The notes under the pieces were generated by a model. That model was not told the DNA's origin. It ran no database searches and was given only the letters and a program-made list of their open reading frames with translations. A program made the translations under genes and the position numbers. 64,000 bases of DNA, from positions 255,840,055 through 255,904,054 of the forward strand of contig NC_134568.1 in assembly GCF_050947875.1 (NCBI RefSeq), given 5' to 3'. Numbering within the stretch: position 1 is the first letter of the stretch; each line of letters opens with the position of its first letter. This document shows, piece after piece, positions 42,570 to 55,000 of the stretch. This stretch comes from Dermacentor variabilis (lineage: Eukaryota; Arthropoda; Arachnida; Ixodida; Ixodidae).

Positions 42570-44017
42570 GCCCGGGTCGCGTTAAACCTTGCCGGACGTA
42601 CAAGAAAGTTGTATCCATCCATCCATCCTCAGCCTTTCTGACGTTATAATTTCGAATATCCCATATTTTCTCCCTATTGATCAGTTTCAACAGTTCCGCG
42701 AATTCTATCTTATCTCTTGAGTTGGACACTTTCATTCTTTGTTACTAATTGGGAGAGCTTGCCTACTGGTTGCCTTGGTACCTTGCCTCCCGTTTCAATT
42801 GCTGCCTATGAAGCCAGCCTAGTTACGGTATCATTCATTACCTCGATGTCATCTTCATCTCTCTCTTCTAAGGCTGCATTTTGTTTGCAAGCACCAGCTT
42901 GTATTTATCTGCTTTTACCCTTACTGCCTCTAGGCTTACCTGTTTCTTCTTTACCAATTTTACTTTTTCTCTCTTCAAATTGAAGTGAATCCTAGCCCTC
43001 ACTAACCTATGATCACTGCACCTTACCCTACCTATCGCTTCTACATCCTGCACTATGCTGCGATCGGCAAAAATTATGAAAGCAATTTCATTTTTTGTTT
43101 CACCATTCGGGCTTTCCCGGTCCACTTCTTGTTCTAACGCTTCTTGAAAAGGGTGTTCATTATTCGCAGCTTATTCATTTCTGCGAATTCTACGAACATA
43201 TATCTCTCCTCGAGTGTTCCTAGAATCCATGCCGTAGTTGCCAATTGCTTGTTCACGAGCCTGCTTTTCCCCCGCTTTTGCATTGAAGTCGCTCATTACT
43301 ACAGTATACTGAGTTTGCACTTTTCTCATCGCTAATTCAACATCTTCATAAAACTGATCAACTTTATCCTCATTGTGACTGGATGTTGGAGCGCAGGCTT
43401 TTACTGCATTTAATCTATACCTCTTATTAAGTTTGATTACGACCGTTGCTATCCTATCATTAATGCTTTAGGATTCGTCAATGTTGCCTGCTGTGTCCTT
43501 ATGGATTAAGAATCCTACTCCGTATTGCTTCTTATCTGGGAGACCCCTATAGCAGGGGACATGACCGTTATTCAGCAATGTATAAGCCTCACCAGTTCTA
43601 ATCTCGCTAAGGCCGATGATATCCCAAGCATTGTATGACAGTTCCTCAAAGAGTCCTGCTAAGCTAGCCTCCCTCGACAGAGTTCGGCTGTTAAAAATTG
43701 CCAGGGTCAGTTTCCATTGGTGGCCTGTCCGGGTCCAGATATTCTTAGCACCCTCTGCTGCGTTACAGGTCTGATGCCGCCTTGTTCAGGTGCTCCGCAG
43801 CTGCTGGGGACTGAGGGCCATGGCGTAATTGTAGGAATCATGAGGGAGTGGGTCGCCGAATACTGCTCCAGGGAGGCCAATTCCTGTTCTGGTGAGGAAG
43901 TGTCTTTGTTGAAGCTTAGTTGGCCTTCCTAATTTGGTTTTACCTGGATTAGTATAGCCCCACTCGCTCTCGGCATCTTTTGCCAGTGTCAGCTGGGCGT
44001 CACCCCATCGTTAGATG

Positions 44018-45096
<1,079 letters not shown>

Positions 45097-47109
45097 ATGT
45101 CGACCGCTATGAGAATCCAGGTCGATGGCGAAGAAATTTCGCCGGATCAGCTCACGAGAGCCGAGTGGTCGAAAACCGCCGGCGAGAAGTTGAAGCAAAG
45201 GAGCCACGCAAGTCAAGATGGCGCCGAAGCCGCAGTTGACGTCAGCAACAGACGTGGCGATGACATCGATGGCACCACCGACAAGAGCCTTCGTCACAGG
45301 ATGAAGCGAGTAAACAAGGGCAAGCTGCTCAAGGGCGCGAGAATGCCAGACCTCCCGCGCGAAGACGTGAAGATTGTAATGCGGCCACGCGGCGGGCTTC
45401 AAGTGAGCGATGTGGCCCGGGTCGAAATCAGCCGAGCCATTACTGGGGCGGCCCAAGTCGATGGAATTGCAGCAAGAGAAGATATTATTTGTCCAAACCA
45501 TGAACAGAACATAATCGTCGTGAGTACCTCGAATAGGGAGCGCGCGCCGACAAGTACGCCATGGTGAAACGCATCGACATTCCAGGAAAGTCCCACGAGG
45601 TGAGCGCTTACGAATCGGTGCCTCACGGAACAGTAAAGGAGTGATACGGGGCATCCCGCTAGAGTACACCGACCAAGAAATTCAAGACCTAGTGGTGCAC
45701 AAGCACAACCCGACGGCGTTGCAGGCGAAACGGATTGGCAAGACCAGGTCCGTGGTGATCGCCTTCGAGGGACCCAAGGTTCCCAATTACGTGCGTTACA
45801 GGAACCTGCTCGTTGAATGTTCACTGCACCGCAAGCAGATCGACGTCTGCTACCAGTGATGCCGCGTCGGACACCGAATGGACGTGTGCCCCAATCCCAA
45901 AAATCGCATCTGCCGGGGGTGCGGCATCCCCAACTCGGACAAAGAGCATGCGTGCGTGCCCAAGTGCGGCCTGTACGGCGGCAAGCATCTCACCCCCGAC
46001 CGGGTCTGTAACCTAAGACACCGTACGTGGTGCGGCGCCGGCGCTGGGAGCGGCGCCGGGCCATCGACGACAGCAGCCAAGAGGAAAGAGGTCCTGCAGG
46101 CCAACCCCAACGCAGCACCTCTTCGCGGAGCCGTTCGAGAACGCCGGCCCGCAAGGGCAGCCACCAAAGCCGCCGACGATCGAGATCCCGTTCCCGGGGC
46201 GGCCCGAACGGGGCCGACCAGGCGCCATCGGCTGGCTCCAAGGACGGCCGCCCCAGGGAGACGATGGGGAAAGGAAGCAGTCGTAGCTCGAGCGGAAGAC
46301 GCCGGGGATCCCGTTCGAGGTCCCGGACCAGATCGAGAACCCGGGTCGAGTCCAACCAACGAGGGATACTCGCCGAGAAAAAGGTGGGTTGGACCGACAG
46401 GTCTTCCATCGCTCTAGGGAACGACAGAGAGTTTCCACCGCTCAACCCTACCCCACCTCCCCCCTCTAACCAAAACACCGCAACACGCCAAGAGTGCGGC
46501 GAATGTACAGAACTTAAAAGACTAATCGAAAGGCAAAACGGCCAGAATCAGGAACAGAACGTGCAGATCAGAGCACCCATGAGTAAAATAGATGCGCTAG
46601 CTAGCGGCAGCTCAGCGACTAAAATAACCAAAATGAGCACGGCGCCCGAGGACGACAACGAGAAACGCAAGGTGCCGCGGAGGGACCCCCCCTCGCCCCG
46701 CCAAGAACGGGGAGGAGAGGCGCAGCCCATGCAACAAGCATTGAATGTTCAAGAAGCGATGGACCCTGAAACCAGCGCTGACTGCGAGACGGCAGCAGCA
46801 GCACCGCAGACGTCACATCAACAACAGCAATCGCCGCAAGAGGGCAAACTGGCAGCGATACTCGCAGCCATCAGTCAAATCAACGAGAATCTCGGCAACA
46901 TGAATGCCAGGCTAGCGGTCTTCGACGGTCAAATAAAGATCTTGTCAGTCAAGCACGAACGACTGGCGGCGAAGACAGCGACAATAACCGTGAAGAACAA
47001 GTTCGCAGCGCTAAGGAAAGAACGCGCCAATAAAGTCAAGGAATCGACCGCGTACAGGCGCGGTCGCATCAAAACGTCAAAGGAAGATGGCGCAGACGCC
47101 GAACAGTAA
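45097..47109 (+). pseudogene. I-type LINE ORF1 (CCHC and RS-rich)
   Basis: It starts MSTAMRIQVDGEEISPDQLT. The first 156 codons are open, a frameshift follows near 45555 and a TGA near 45643. Then come IRGIPLEYTDQEIQDLVV (an RRM-like fold is plausible), VVIAFEGPKVPNYVRYRN and three zinc knuckles, the first with a TGA in place of its second Cys (CYQ-stop-CRVGHRMDVC), the third with Tyr for Cys (CGLYGGKHL). The last 360 codons (46027-47109) are an Arg/Ser-rich section (SRSRSRTPARKGS) and a Gln/Glu-rich, probably coiled-coil tail. Such ORF1 products bind LINE RNA. Confidence 0.8.
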
Positions 47110-47129
47110 AAAGCAAATCCGCGGGGAGG

Positions 47130-47756
47130 GAAACAACGATCATTTACCAGTGGAATTGCAGGGGCATCCGCACCAAGGAAGCCGAGTTACAACTTCACAT
47201 AGATAGGCTCAACCAGAAACCGGATATGATCGCGTTGCAAGAGACACACGGCAGACCCAGACTCCCGGGTTACGTGACCTACACAGATCCGACGGAAGGC
47301 GGGACGGCGTTACTGGTGCGCACCAACATAGCAGCCACCCAGCACCTCACGGCGCAAAACGGCTGCGAACACACGCTGGTCGAGGTCCACACAAGGACAA
47401 TTGGCAGTGCCGGAAACCTGTTTGTGATGAGCGCATACTGCAGGCCGTCACAAAGGCAGTACGACTTTGAAACAACCGTGAGCCAGGCGAAGACGTTGGC
47501 GGGGAACAGGCCGCTCCTGGTCCTAGGCGACTTCAACGCCCCTCACACTACATGGGGTTACAAATACCAATCTAAACGAGGCAAGGCTCTAGTAAAGGCA
47601 ATGGAGGACCAAGAAATGGCGCTCCTTAATGAACCAGGCGTAGTCACCCGAAAGGGAAACAGCGTCAACAGGGACACCACCCCTGACCTGTCGTGGATGG
47701 CGGGCTCCCTAGAAGTGGCCTGGCGGAACGAAGACGTAGACCTGGAGCAGAACTAA
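47130..47756 (+). pseudogene. I-type LINE endonuclease (EEP/APE-like) domain
   Basis: The domain reads YQWNCRGIR, IALQETHGRPRLPGY (catalytic Glu in QE), FVMSAYCRPS, VLGDFNAPHTTWGYK (GDFN, catalytic Asp/Asn) and TPDLSWMAG. The hairpin insertion splits the following segment from GSDHSIISITIKG (47920-47955), the SDH motif. The catalytic residues that can be seen are kept, but the frame ends in a stop introduced by the insertion. Confidence 0.85.
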
Positions 47757-47920
47757 TAGTTGGGCGAGTTGGTACGAATTCATAGTAAAATATTTTGCGC
47801 GCACAATTGACAAGGACACAGTGAAGGTCTGGACACAGTGAAACGCTCGTGTGTCCCCCCTTCACTGTGTCCTTGTCAATGGTGCGCGCAAAATATTTTA
47901 CTATGAATACGTAGACCTGG
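47734..47920 (-). mobile_element. Hairpin insertion C in LINE ORF2
   Basis: The 163-bp insert (47746-47908) is flanked by 12-bp duplications ACGTAGACCTGG (47734-47745, 47909-47920) that restore the LINE frame when removed (VDL|GSDH). The arms 47778-47827 and 47859-47908 are 50 bp with one mismatch and a 31-base loop. TTGGGCGAGTTGGT lies at 47760-47773 just before the left arm. On the minus strand: GTGTCCTTGTCAA...ACCAACTCGCCCAA, similar in layout to the Penelope-like 3' end at ~4140-4207. Confidence 0.9.
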
Positions 47921-48117
47921 GCTCCGACCACAGCATCATAAGTATAACGATCAAGGGACAAAGGTTCCGGGCGGCCCTCGGCAAAGCCCGGATCACCGAC
48001 TAGGACCGAATGCGCAAGCACACGGACGAAGAAAACGCGGAGGAGGGCAGACATCAAACGTACGCAGAATGGGCGTGAGAACAAAAGATCGCGCTCGACA
48101 GATTTACTCAAGAAGTT

Positions 48118-49412
48118 GTGACAACGATGCAGACGCCCTTCGTCGACGCCAAGCTAGCACACATGTGGGCGGCGCGGCACTCGCTCACGCGAATATGGAA
48201 GCGTCAACGTCAAAACAAGAAGCTCGTCAAACGCATCGCGCTCCTCAACAAACAGATCGCTGAATACGCAACCAAGCTGTGCCGAGAGAACTGGATGAGT
48301 AAGTGCGACGGGCTGCAGGGAAAGCTGTCGGCGCGCAAGACCTGGTGCCTGCTCAGACACCTGATCGACCCGTTGAGCAGCAAGACCGCAACCAACCGCA
48401 ACCTCACCAAAGTTCTGAACGCTTACGGTGGCAACGGCCAAAGGCTCATTGAAGACCTCAAGGCGATCTACCTCAATACGGAGAGAGGGCGATTTCCGAT
48501 ACCGGAGGAGTACGGGGGACCGGAAAATCCGGCATTGGATGAACCGTTCACCATCACGTAGTTATTAACAGCCATAGACGAAAGTAATAAGACGAGTGCA
48601 CCCAAAACGGACGCCATTACATACAAGCTGCTCAATAACATGAGCATGCGGCGGTACGCGGGCTCCTGGGTCACATCAACAGAACCTGGGAAAGGTCGAA
48701 GTTGCCCGCAGAATGTAAAGAGGCCGAAGTACGGTCCACAGCTAAACCCGGCAAACCTCTGACGATCGAGAACATGCGCCCTATCTAGCTCACGTCCTGT
48801 GTGGGCAAGGTCCTGGAACGCATGGTTCTCAGAAGACTTCAAGCACACCTGGAGGAGACGAATCAGATGCCGGCGACCATGTATGGATTTCGCCAGCACC
48901 TGAGCACCCAAGACGTCCTGATCCAATTACACGAACTAGTGATTAAAAGAGCAACGAGGCACGCGCCCCGGGGTATACTGGCTTTGGACCTCAAGGGGGC
49001 CTTCGACAACGTGTCCCACCCCAGCGTGCTCGAGAACCTGCGCAAGACGGGATGTGGCCGCAAGACCTACGGCTATATTAAAGATTTCCTAACCAATAGA
49101 ACGGCAACTATCCGGATAGGAAAGGAGCGGTCAGAGCCTGTGGAGCTCGGAGACAGGAGTACCCCACAGGGGTCGGTCCTGTCGCCTCTGCCTTTCAACC
49201 TAGCACTCCTGCCCCTGCCCGAACTATTCAATCAGATCGAGGGTGTAGAGCAAGCGTTCTATGCCGACGATATAACGGTGTGGACGAACCGCGCGGGGTC
49301 TGATGCCTGGGCGGAGGAAGCCCTGCAGAGAGCGGCAACGACCGTCCACGAGTATGCCACGACCTGCGGCCTGAGCTGCGCTCCACAGAAATTTGAGCTG
49401 CTCATGGTATAG
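48118..49412 (+). pseudogene. I-type LINE reverse transcriptase
   Basis: 48118-48561 is the N-terminal linker (ARKTWCLLRHLIDPLSSKTA). After a damaged interval (48562-48800, several stops; the RPI motif reads MRPI-stop-LT) the RT continues from 48801: GKVLERMVLRRL, MYGFRQHLSTQDVL, GILALDLKGAFDNVSHPSVL (first catalytic Asp), RSTPQGSVLSPLPFNLALL and AFYADDITVWTN (YADD). It ends at LLMV-TAG (49410-49412). All core motifs A-C are intact. Confidence 0.9.
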
Positions 49413-49511
49413 CCCGGAAGACCAAAGAAAGAGCCGCCGCCGAACATAATTATCACCATCGACGGCACAGAGGTCAAGTCAACGCAGCAGATCCGGATAC
49501 TGGGCCTGCTG

Positions 49512-50692
49512 TTGCGCAGCGACGGCAAGGCGCACCCAGCCGTGAACAAAATCAAGACCACATCAGAGCAGGTCCTGAGCATGATCCGGAGAGTCACCAA
49601 CCGGAACAGAGGAATCAAAGAAGAAGACGCACTGCGCCTGGTGCAGGCATTCGTCGTGTCACGCGTAACGTACTCCGCCCCGTACTTCCAGCTTGCGAAG
49701 GTGAATCGCGAGACGCTGAACACGACGATAAGGAAAGCAGTCAAACTCGCCATGGGCATCCCAGTCTACTCGTCAACGCAGAAGCTGCTGGAAATGTGTG
49801 CCCACAACACGGTGGAAGAGCTGGTGGAAGCATACCTATCCCACCAGAGAGTAAGGCTGAGCCGGACAGAGCACGGTCGGGCCGTCCTACGCAAGACAGG
49901 ATGGCAAATTGAACAGCAACCGACAACGGTTCCACTGCCCACAACGTGGAGAGACATTAGCAAGACCAAGCCCCTCCCCCGGAACATGCAGCCGGGGAGG
50001 AACGACGAGAGACGCTCTGCGCGGGCCAAGGCACTGGCTCGACAGCTGGAAGAGGACCCCGAGGTTCTCTACACAGACGCATCGCTTCCCAAGCACGGAG
50101 CCAGAGCAACGGCGGTCGTGACCACCACCGATAAACTGGTCACAGGCGCGTCGATACGGATGACGAATACAGCCGAAGCAGAAGAAGTGGCCGTGGCCCT
50201 CGCACTCGCACAACCGGGAGTGAGGACCGTGGTCACAGACTCCCAGACCGCCTACGCAAGCTACCGCAAGGGGAACATCTCTCCCACGGCACTAGCGATC
50301 CTCACCAAACGCAAATCACTGGGACGGGCCGGGCCGTTAAGCTCGCGTGGGTCCCGGCTCACTCGCAAGTGGAAGGCAACGCACTCGCCGACCACTATGC
50401 CCGAGAACTGTCAATCCGGGCCGAGGACGAGCCAGAGCTACCTAGTTGCGGATGCGGACGGGGAAGCCCGTCCGCATCCGCAACTCAGCCGAACGCAGCA
50501 AACGATCGTGCGACGCACGCAAGCGGGATCGCTAGCGCAGCCCGTGCTCTTGCAGAAGATGTTCCCAACAGAGCATGACATATCATGCCCGTTTTGCAGA
50601 CGATCAAAAGACACTCTAGCACAAATCCTTGCAGAGTGCACTAAGCTTAAGAAACCCCCACCATCCCTACCCCCCACCCTCCCCAGCCCCAA
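49512..50692 (+). pseudogene. I-type LINE thumb, RNase H and C-terminus
   Basis: The sequence includes LRLVQAFVVSRVTYSAPYFQ, then the RNase H: VLYTDASLPKHGARATAVV (YTDA), AEAEEVAVALALAQPG (Glu) and TVVTDSQTAYASY (Asp). A frameshift near 50330 loses the frame of the AWVPAHSQVEGNALAD-like block. The C-terminal Cys motif is CPFCRRSKDTLAQILAEC. An 18-bp hairpin at 50445-50484 lies in between. After 50692 the open frame runs on for 23 codons into the adjacent transposon. Confidence 0.85.
50445..50484. repeat. Perfect hairpin in LINE copy 1
   Basis: Bases 50445-50462 and 50467-50484 are perfect 18-bp inverted repeats (arm GTTGCGGATGCGGACGGG) with a 4-base loop GAAG. It lies between the RNase H and the C-terminal zinc motif. 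Confidence 0.9.
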
Positions 50693-51712
50693 CTCAGGTA
50701 TGCAGCAAGCACAAACGCGAGGAAGGTTTCTGCTACGGCGCCGCGACTGCGATGTTCGGTGAGTAGCAGAAAACGCGCACTGAGACGCTCGCCCGCGCCC
50801 ACTGCCCGGCTAATGTCATGATGGTTTGGTCTATAAACTTGTTGATGCTAGATACTGGCAAGTTCACTGGAGCAGAAAGGGAGTGGTAAGACGCACATTA
50901 AAAAAAAAAAAAAAGGTATGGCATACGGTCATGTTTGTGTTACGAATTAATGCACTGGATTACGAAAAAGAAGCAGAGGGAAATCGCACGCTGAGAAGAC
51001 CGATAAACATAGAGTGCGACGCAACTTGATCAATAATATTGAAATGTCCAAGAATTTAGAAGACAAAAAAAGATTGAATCGTCGCGACGGCACATCACAG
51101 TCGCCGTAGGCGTTTAAGTCTCCATAACGAAATTATTTTTGAACAGTTCTGATAGCGTCCATGCAACAATGCTTGCTATTGTACTGTCAAATGGTCATAT
51201 GCTGCGGCCGAAAGCTCACGGCACGGTGCAAAAATGCGCTCACAGCGAAAGCAAAACATTGTGCGCGGATGAGCGGACATGCATGCATACGCGCAGTCAG
51301 TTGCTGCGAACCCGTGCGATCGCTGCATTGAGGCTTCATTCTGTTATGCCCCATTTGGTTATACAGACAGCCCAGTATAAGAACATATTTCACAGAGTTT
51401 ACTCACAGCGTTTGCCTACATTTCACGCAAGAAGCCGGTTCGGGAGACCATCGTGGTAAGCGCGCGGTGTGGCGTTCACTGTCTGTATAGTGTCTGTAAA
51501 CGGTTTTGTGCTCTCAGTTTGCCCAAGATTATTATAGCTACAGTCAGAAACTTCCCTCGTTTTGAGAATACTTACGTAATTGTTCAAGAGGACTGCCGCG
51601 TGGTGTTTTTATAGAGCGCCGTAAGCGAAACCTATGAGGAGCGCGCCGCGTCATACTATATACGCAAGGGAGGCGCTTCCGGCAGATGGCGACTCCGTAA
51701 GTCCTCCGTAAT
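50693..51712 (+). mobile_element. THAP-domain DNA transposon, copy 2 (left end missing)
   Basis: This segment is collinear with 33345-34290 over about 1 kb (e.g. TATGCAGCAAGCACA, GATACTGGCAAGTTCA, AACAGTTCTGATAGCG, AGATGGCGACTCCGTAA). It begins inside the THAP domain at the VCSKH codons, without the MVGYC part, directly after the LINE. The right end is at about 51712. An A14 run (50899-50914) is present. No transposase body. Confidence 0.75.
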
Positions 51713-52029
51713 TCTCAGTGGTCCTAACATCGTGTTTCCCAAATCTCACGCACGCACGCGGCCTTGAACGCGCGTAGGTACACGATATATTTTCGGTGAA
51801 TTTGAACAGCACCTAAATCTTGCGTGAAAAAAGTAAGAAAAGGAAAAAGTTTTCAGCACTTACCGAGAAGCCCCGAGCCGCGTATCGTCCACTCGTTGTC
51901 TTGTCTGCCTGCCTCCTGCCGTCCGAAACTTGCGGTTAGTAAAAATTAAGAGTGGTGAGAAGCCCCGAGTCATATATACATTTTTTTTGAAGGTGGGAAA
52001 CTCGAACTAACCTTCCCCAGTATACATCT
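51713..52029. other. Short unassigned stretch
   Basis: Nothing recognised. A GAAGCCCCGAG phrase is repeated at 51869 and 51960. Confidence 0.4.
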
Positions 52030-55000
52030 CCAGGCTTGGAGTGGCGCCTGACACTGGCAAAAGCGCCAAGAGTAAGTGGGGCTATACTAATCCAGGCAAA
52101 CCAAATTAGGAAGGCCCACTAAGCTTCAACAAAGACACTCCCTCACCAGAACAGGAATTGGCCTCCCTGGCGCAGTATTCGGCACCCCCCGTAGCTCATG
52201 ATTCCTACAATTAATCCATGGCCCTCAGTCCCCAGCAGCTGCGGAGCACCTTACCAAGGCGGCGGTCAGACCTGTTTCGCAGCAGAGGGTGCTAAGAATC
52301 TCTGGACTCGGACAGGCTGCCAATGGAAACTGACCCTTGCAGCGTTTAACACCCGAACACTTTCGAGTGAAGCTAGCCTAGCAGGACTCCTTGAGGAACT
52401 ATCACGCATTGTTTGGGATATCATTGGCCTTAGTGAGATTAGAATTGGTGAGGCTTATACAGTGCTGACAAATGGTCACGTCCTCTGCTATAGAGCACTA
52501 CCGTGCACATAAAAAGCAGTTCGAAATAGGATCCCTAATCCGTAAGGACATAGCAGGCAACACTGACGAATTCTGCGGCATTAAGAGGGTAGCAGTAGTC
52601 GTAATAAAGCTAAATAGGAGTTAAAGAATAAAGGTAGTACAAACCTATGCTCCAACCTCCAGTCACGATGATGAAGAAACAGAACGGTTTTATGAAGATG
52701 CTGAATTAGTGATGCGAAAGCTGCGAACTCGGCATACTGTAGTCATGGACGACTTCAATGCAAAAGTGGGGGAAAAGCAGGCTGGTGAACAAGCAATTGG
52801 CAACTACGACATGGATTCTAGGAACACTCGAGGAGAGATATGTTCGTAGAATTCGCGGAAAGGAATAAGATGCGAATAATGAACACCTTTTTCAAGAAGT
52901 GTTGGAACAAGAAGTGGACCGGGAAAGCCCGAATGGTGAAACAAGAAATGAAATTTATTTCATAATTTCTTCCGATCGCAGCATAATGCAGGATGTAGAA
53001 GTGTTAAGCAGGGTAAAGGTGCAGTAATCATAGGTTAGCGAGGGCTAGGATTCACTTCAATTTGGAGAGAGAAAGGGTAAAATTGGCCAAGAAGAAACAG
53101 GCCAAAGTAGACGCAGTAAGTGTAAAAGCAGACCAATTCAGGTTGGCACTTTCAAACAAATTTGCAGCCTTAGAACAGAGAGATGAAGATGACATAGAGG
53201 CAATGAATGAAACCATAAGTAGGCTGGCTTCTGAAGCAACACTTAAAATGGGAGGTAAGGCCCCAAGGCAACCAGTAGGTAAGCTCTACCAAGTAGCAAG
53301 GGACCTAATAAGGAAACGACAAAGAATGAAAGTGTACAATTCAAGAGATCAGAATTCGCGGAACGGTCAAAACTAATCAACAAAGAAAAAATAAGGGATA
53401 TTCGAAATTATAACGTGAGAAAGACTGAGGAAGCCGTAAAAAATGGACAGAGCATGAAGTTAGTGAGAAGGAAACTTGGCATAGGACAAACGAAGATGTA
53501 TGCACTCAAATATAAGCAGTGTAATATCACCAGCCATCTCGAAGGCATAGTAAAAGCAGCGGAAGAATTCTACACTGACCTGTGCAGTACCCAGAGGAGT
53601 CAGGATACCTCAATTAGAAACAGTAATGATCAGGTTACAGAGGCTCCTTCTATAACTAGCGATGAAGTTAGAATGGCCTTGCAAGACATCAAACGGGGGA
53701 AAACGGCAGGAGAAGATGGAATAAAGTTGATTTAATCAAAGGTGGAGGAGACATAATGCTTGGGAAACTGGCGGCTCTTTGTACGAAGTGTCTATTGATT
53801 TCAAGGGTCCCAGAGAACTGGACGAATGCCAACGTTATATTAATCCAAAAAAAGGGGAGACGTATTGCGAAATTATAGGCCCATTAGCTTACTCCCAGTA
53901 TTATATAAAATATTCGCCCAGATAATCTCCAATAGAATATGGGCTACACTGGACTTTAGTCAACCAAGGGAACAGGCTGGTCCAGGAAGGGATACTCTAC
54001 AATGGATCACATCCATGTCATCAATCAGAGAAATCCGCAGAGTACAATCAGCGTCTATAGACCGTTTCATCGGGCGAGGAGGATAGGGCGCGCGGAGAGC
54101 CTTTCCTCCTCTCTGGCTTGGGCGATCCGGCGCGGCGCTGCTTGAAAGTATTGCTGTCGCGTGCTGCGGAACGATTTCGAGATGTTTTAGATGGTACTTT
54201 GTGAAATTTACGCCATGTCCCTTCATATAAGATCGTCAGGGAAGCCTTTCGGTGCATCGGTAACTACAGTAGGCGGAAATATGTCTCTTGGGGGCGCAAA
54301 AATGTGACGCGCTTTATCAGCCGCAGTGTACGCACATTATCAGTCACGGTGTGTATGTGTTGTGAACTATTTTGCTTATATCGGTTTTAATTCAACAAAG
54401 AAACCCGGTGTCTCTTTATTACCAGCATTAAATGATAAATCAGCTCAATGTCTGATCGCTTGGCGTAGGGAGTAAAACATAAGAGCGCATGCTCGTGCAC
54501 GGCCAAGCGGCAGGCGCTATCAAATATTTGTGATCACCGGCATCGTTCTGGCGCATTTCAAGTCTAGTAGGCTTGAAATTACTATATGTCTACGCTAGCC
54601 TTCCTGCATGAGGCCCATGGCGCTGCTCAACACAGCGATCACTGCGGTTGGTGAGCCGGCACGATACATATATAAGCTGTGTGGTTTGGCATTGCCTTTT
54701 TGGCCTGTATACAGCCATAATATATGAGAGGGTTCGCACAAAAAAATGCGATGGCTATTCTTGAGAGCAAGATTTCCGTAATACGTGTGAGTGCGTCGTA
54801 GAGAACTGAACGAACACAACCGAAAAAAAAAATTCGGTTATCCTCTTTCTCTAAAAAGCAAGAGAAAACGGGCTAACGCCGCACAACGTTTATACATATA
54901 TAACCGCTGATGCCGTATGCTTGGACCATGTGCTATATAGAACAAAAATATCTGTAATCCAGCACCTACTACTGCTTAGGACGCTCGCGCAGTTCGTAAA

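Larger units (their letters stand above)
40495..42627 (+). mobile_element. I-type LINE copy 3, 5'-truncated, with (ATCC)n tail
   Basis: It begins within the reverse transcriptase (MIGFRSRLSTQDVMLQLKN) and has the RT active site as GLYADDTTIWAD (YADD). A C run (PPPHGSVISPLLFN) marks the usual PQGSVLSP motif with a frame change, and two or three stops interrupt it. It then runs through an open frame of 433 codons (41268-42569) to the end of ORF2 and finishes in ATCCATCCATCCATCC. It sits inside the RTE LINE. At the left junction the RTE reads ...TTTTTTACGGCTTCCT, at the right CCTCAGCC; only CCT is shared, so no clear target duplication. Confidence 0.85.
38416..44010 (-). mobile_element. RTE-type LINE (minus copy), nearly full length, with two insertions
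   Basis: The element parts are 44010-42628 (5' UTR, endonuclease), 40494-40415, and 39848-38416 (reverse transcriptase and C-terminus); removing the solo LTR (39849-40414) and the I-type LINE (40495-42627) restores collinearity with the plus copy at 52030. Recognised blocks are the N-terminal endonuclease (43000-43780, broken), AGEDGITVDSIKGGGDIM and MRNYRPISLLPVLYKIFAQI (RT start), and ESVKEYVYLGRLI, KMGWIAYGRH, VYNQCILPVPTYGAETRKLT (C-terminus). Stops and shifts are frequent. Both ends abut (TA)n tracts. RTE/BovB-like class is inferred from the C-terminal pattern. Confidence 0.85.
45097..50692 (+). mobile_element. I-type LINE copy 1, nearly full length, dead
   Basis: About 5.6 kb with ORF1 (45097-47109), an exonuclease-endonuclease-phosphatase domain (47130-47756), reverse transcriptase (48118-49412) and RNase H (49512-50692). 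RNase H presence places it in the I/R1/LOA group. It is broken by stops, shifts and a 163-bp hairpin insertion (47746-47908). It ends abruptly at LAECTKLKKPPPS (Cys motif) without the 3' UTR and tail found at 42569-42627, and passes directly into a THAP-type transposon copy. Confidence 0.85.

Noticed and set aside
45850..46478. Minus-strand frames of 141-169 codons across LINE ORF1
   Set aside because: They are antisense shadows of the Arg/Ser-rich ORF1, caused by high GC and biased codons.
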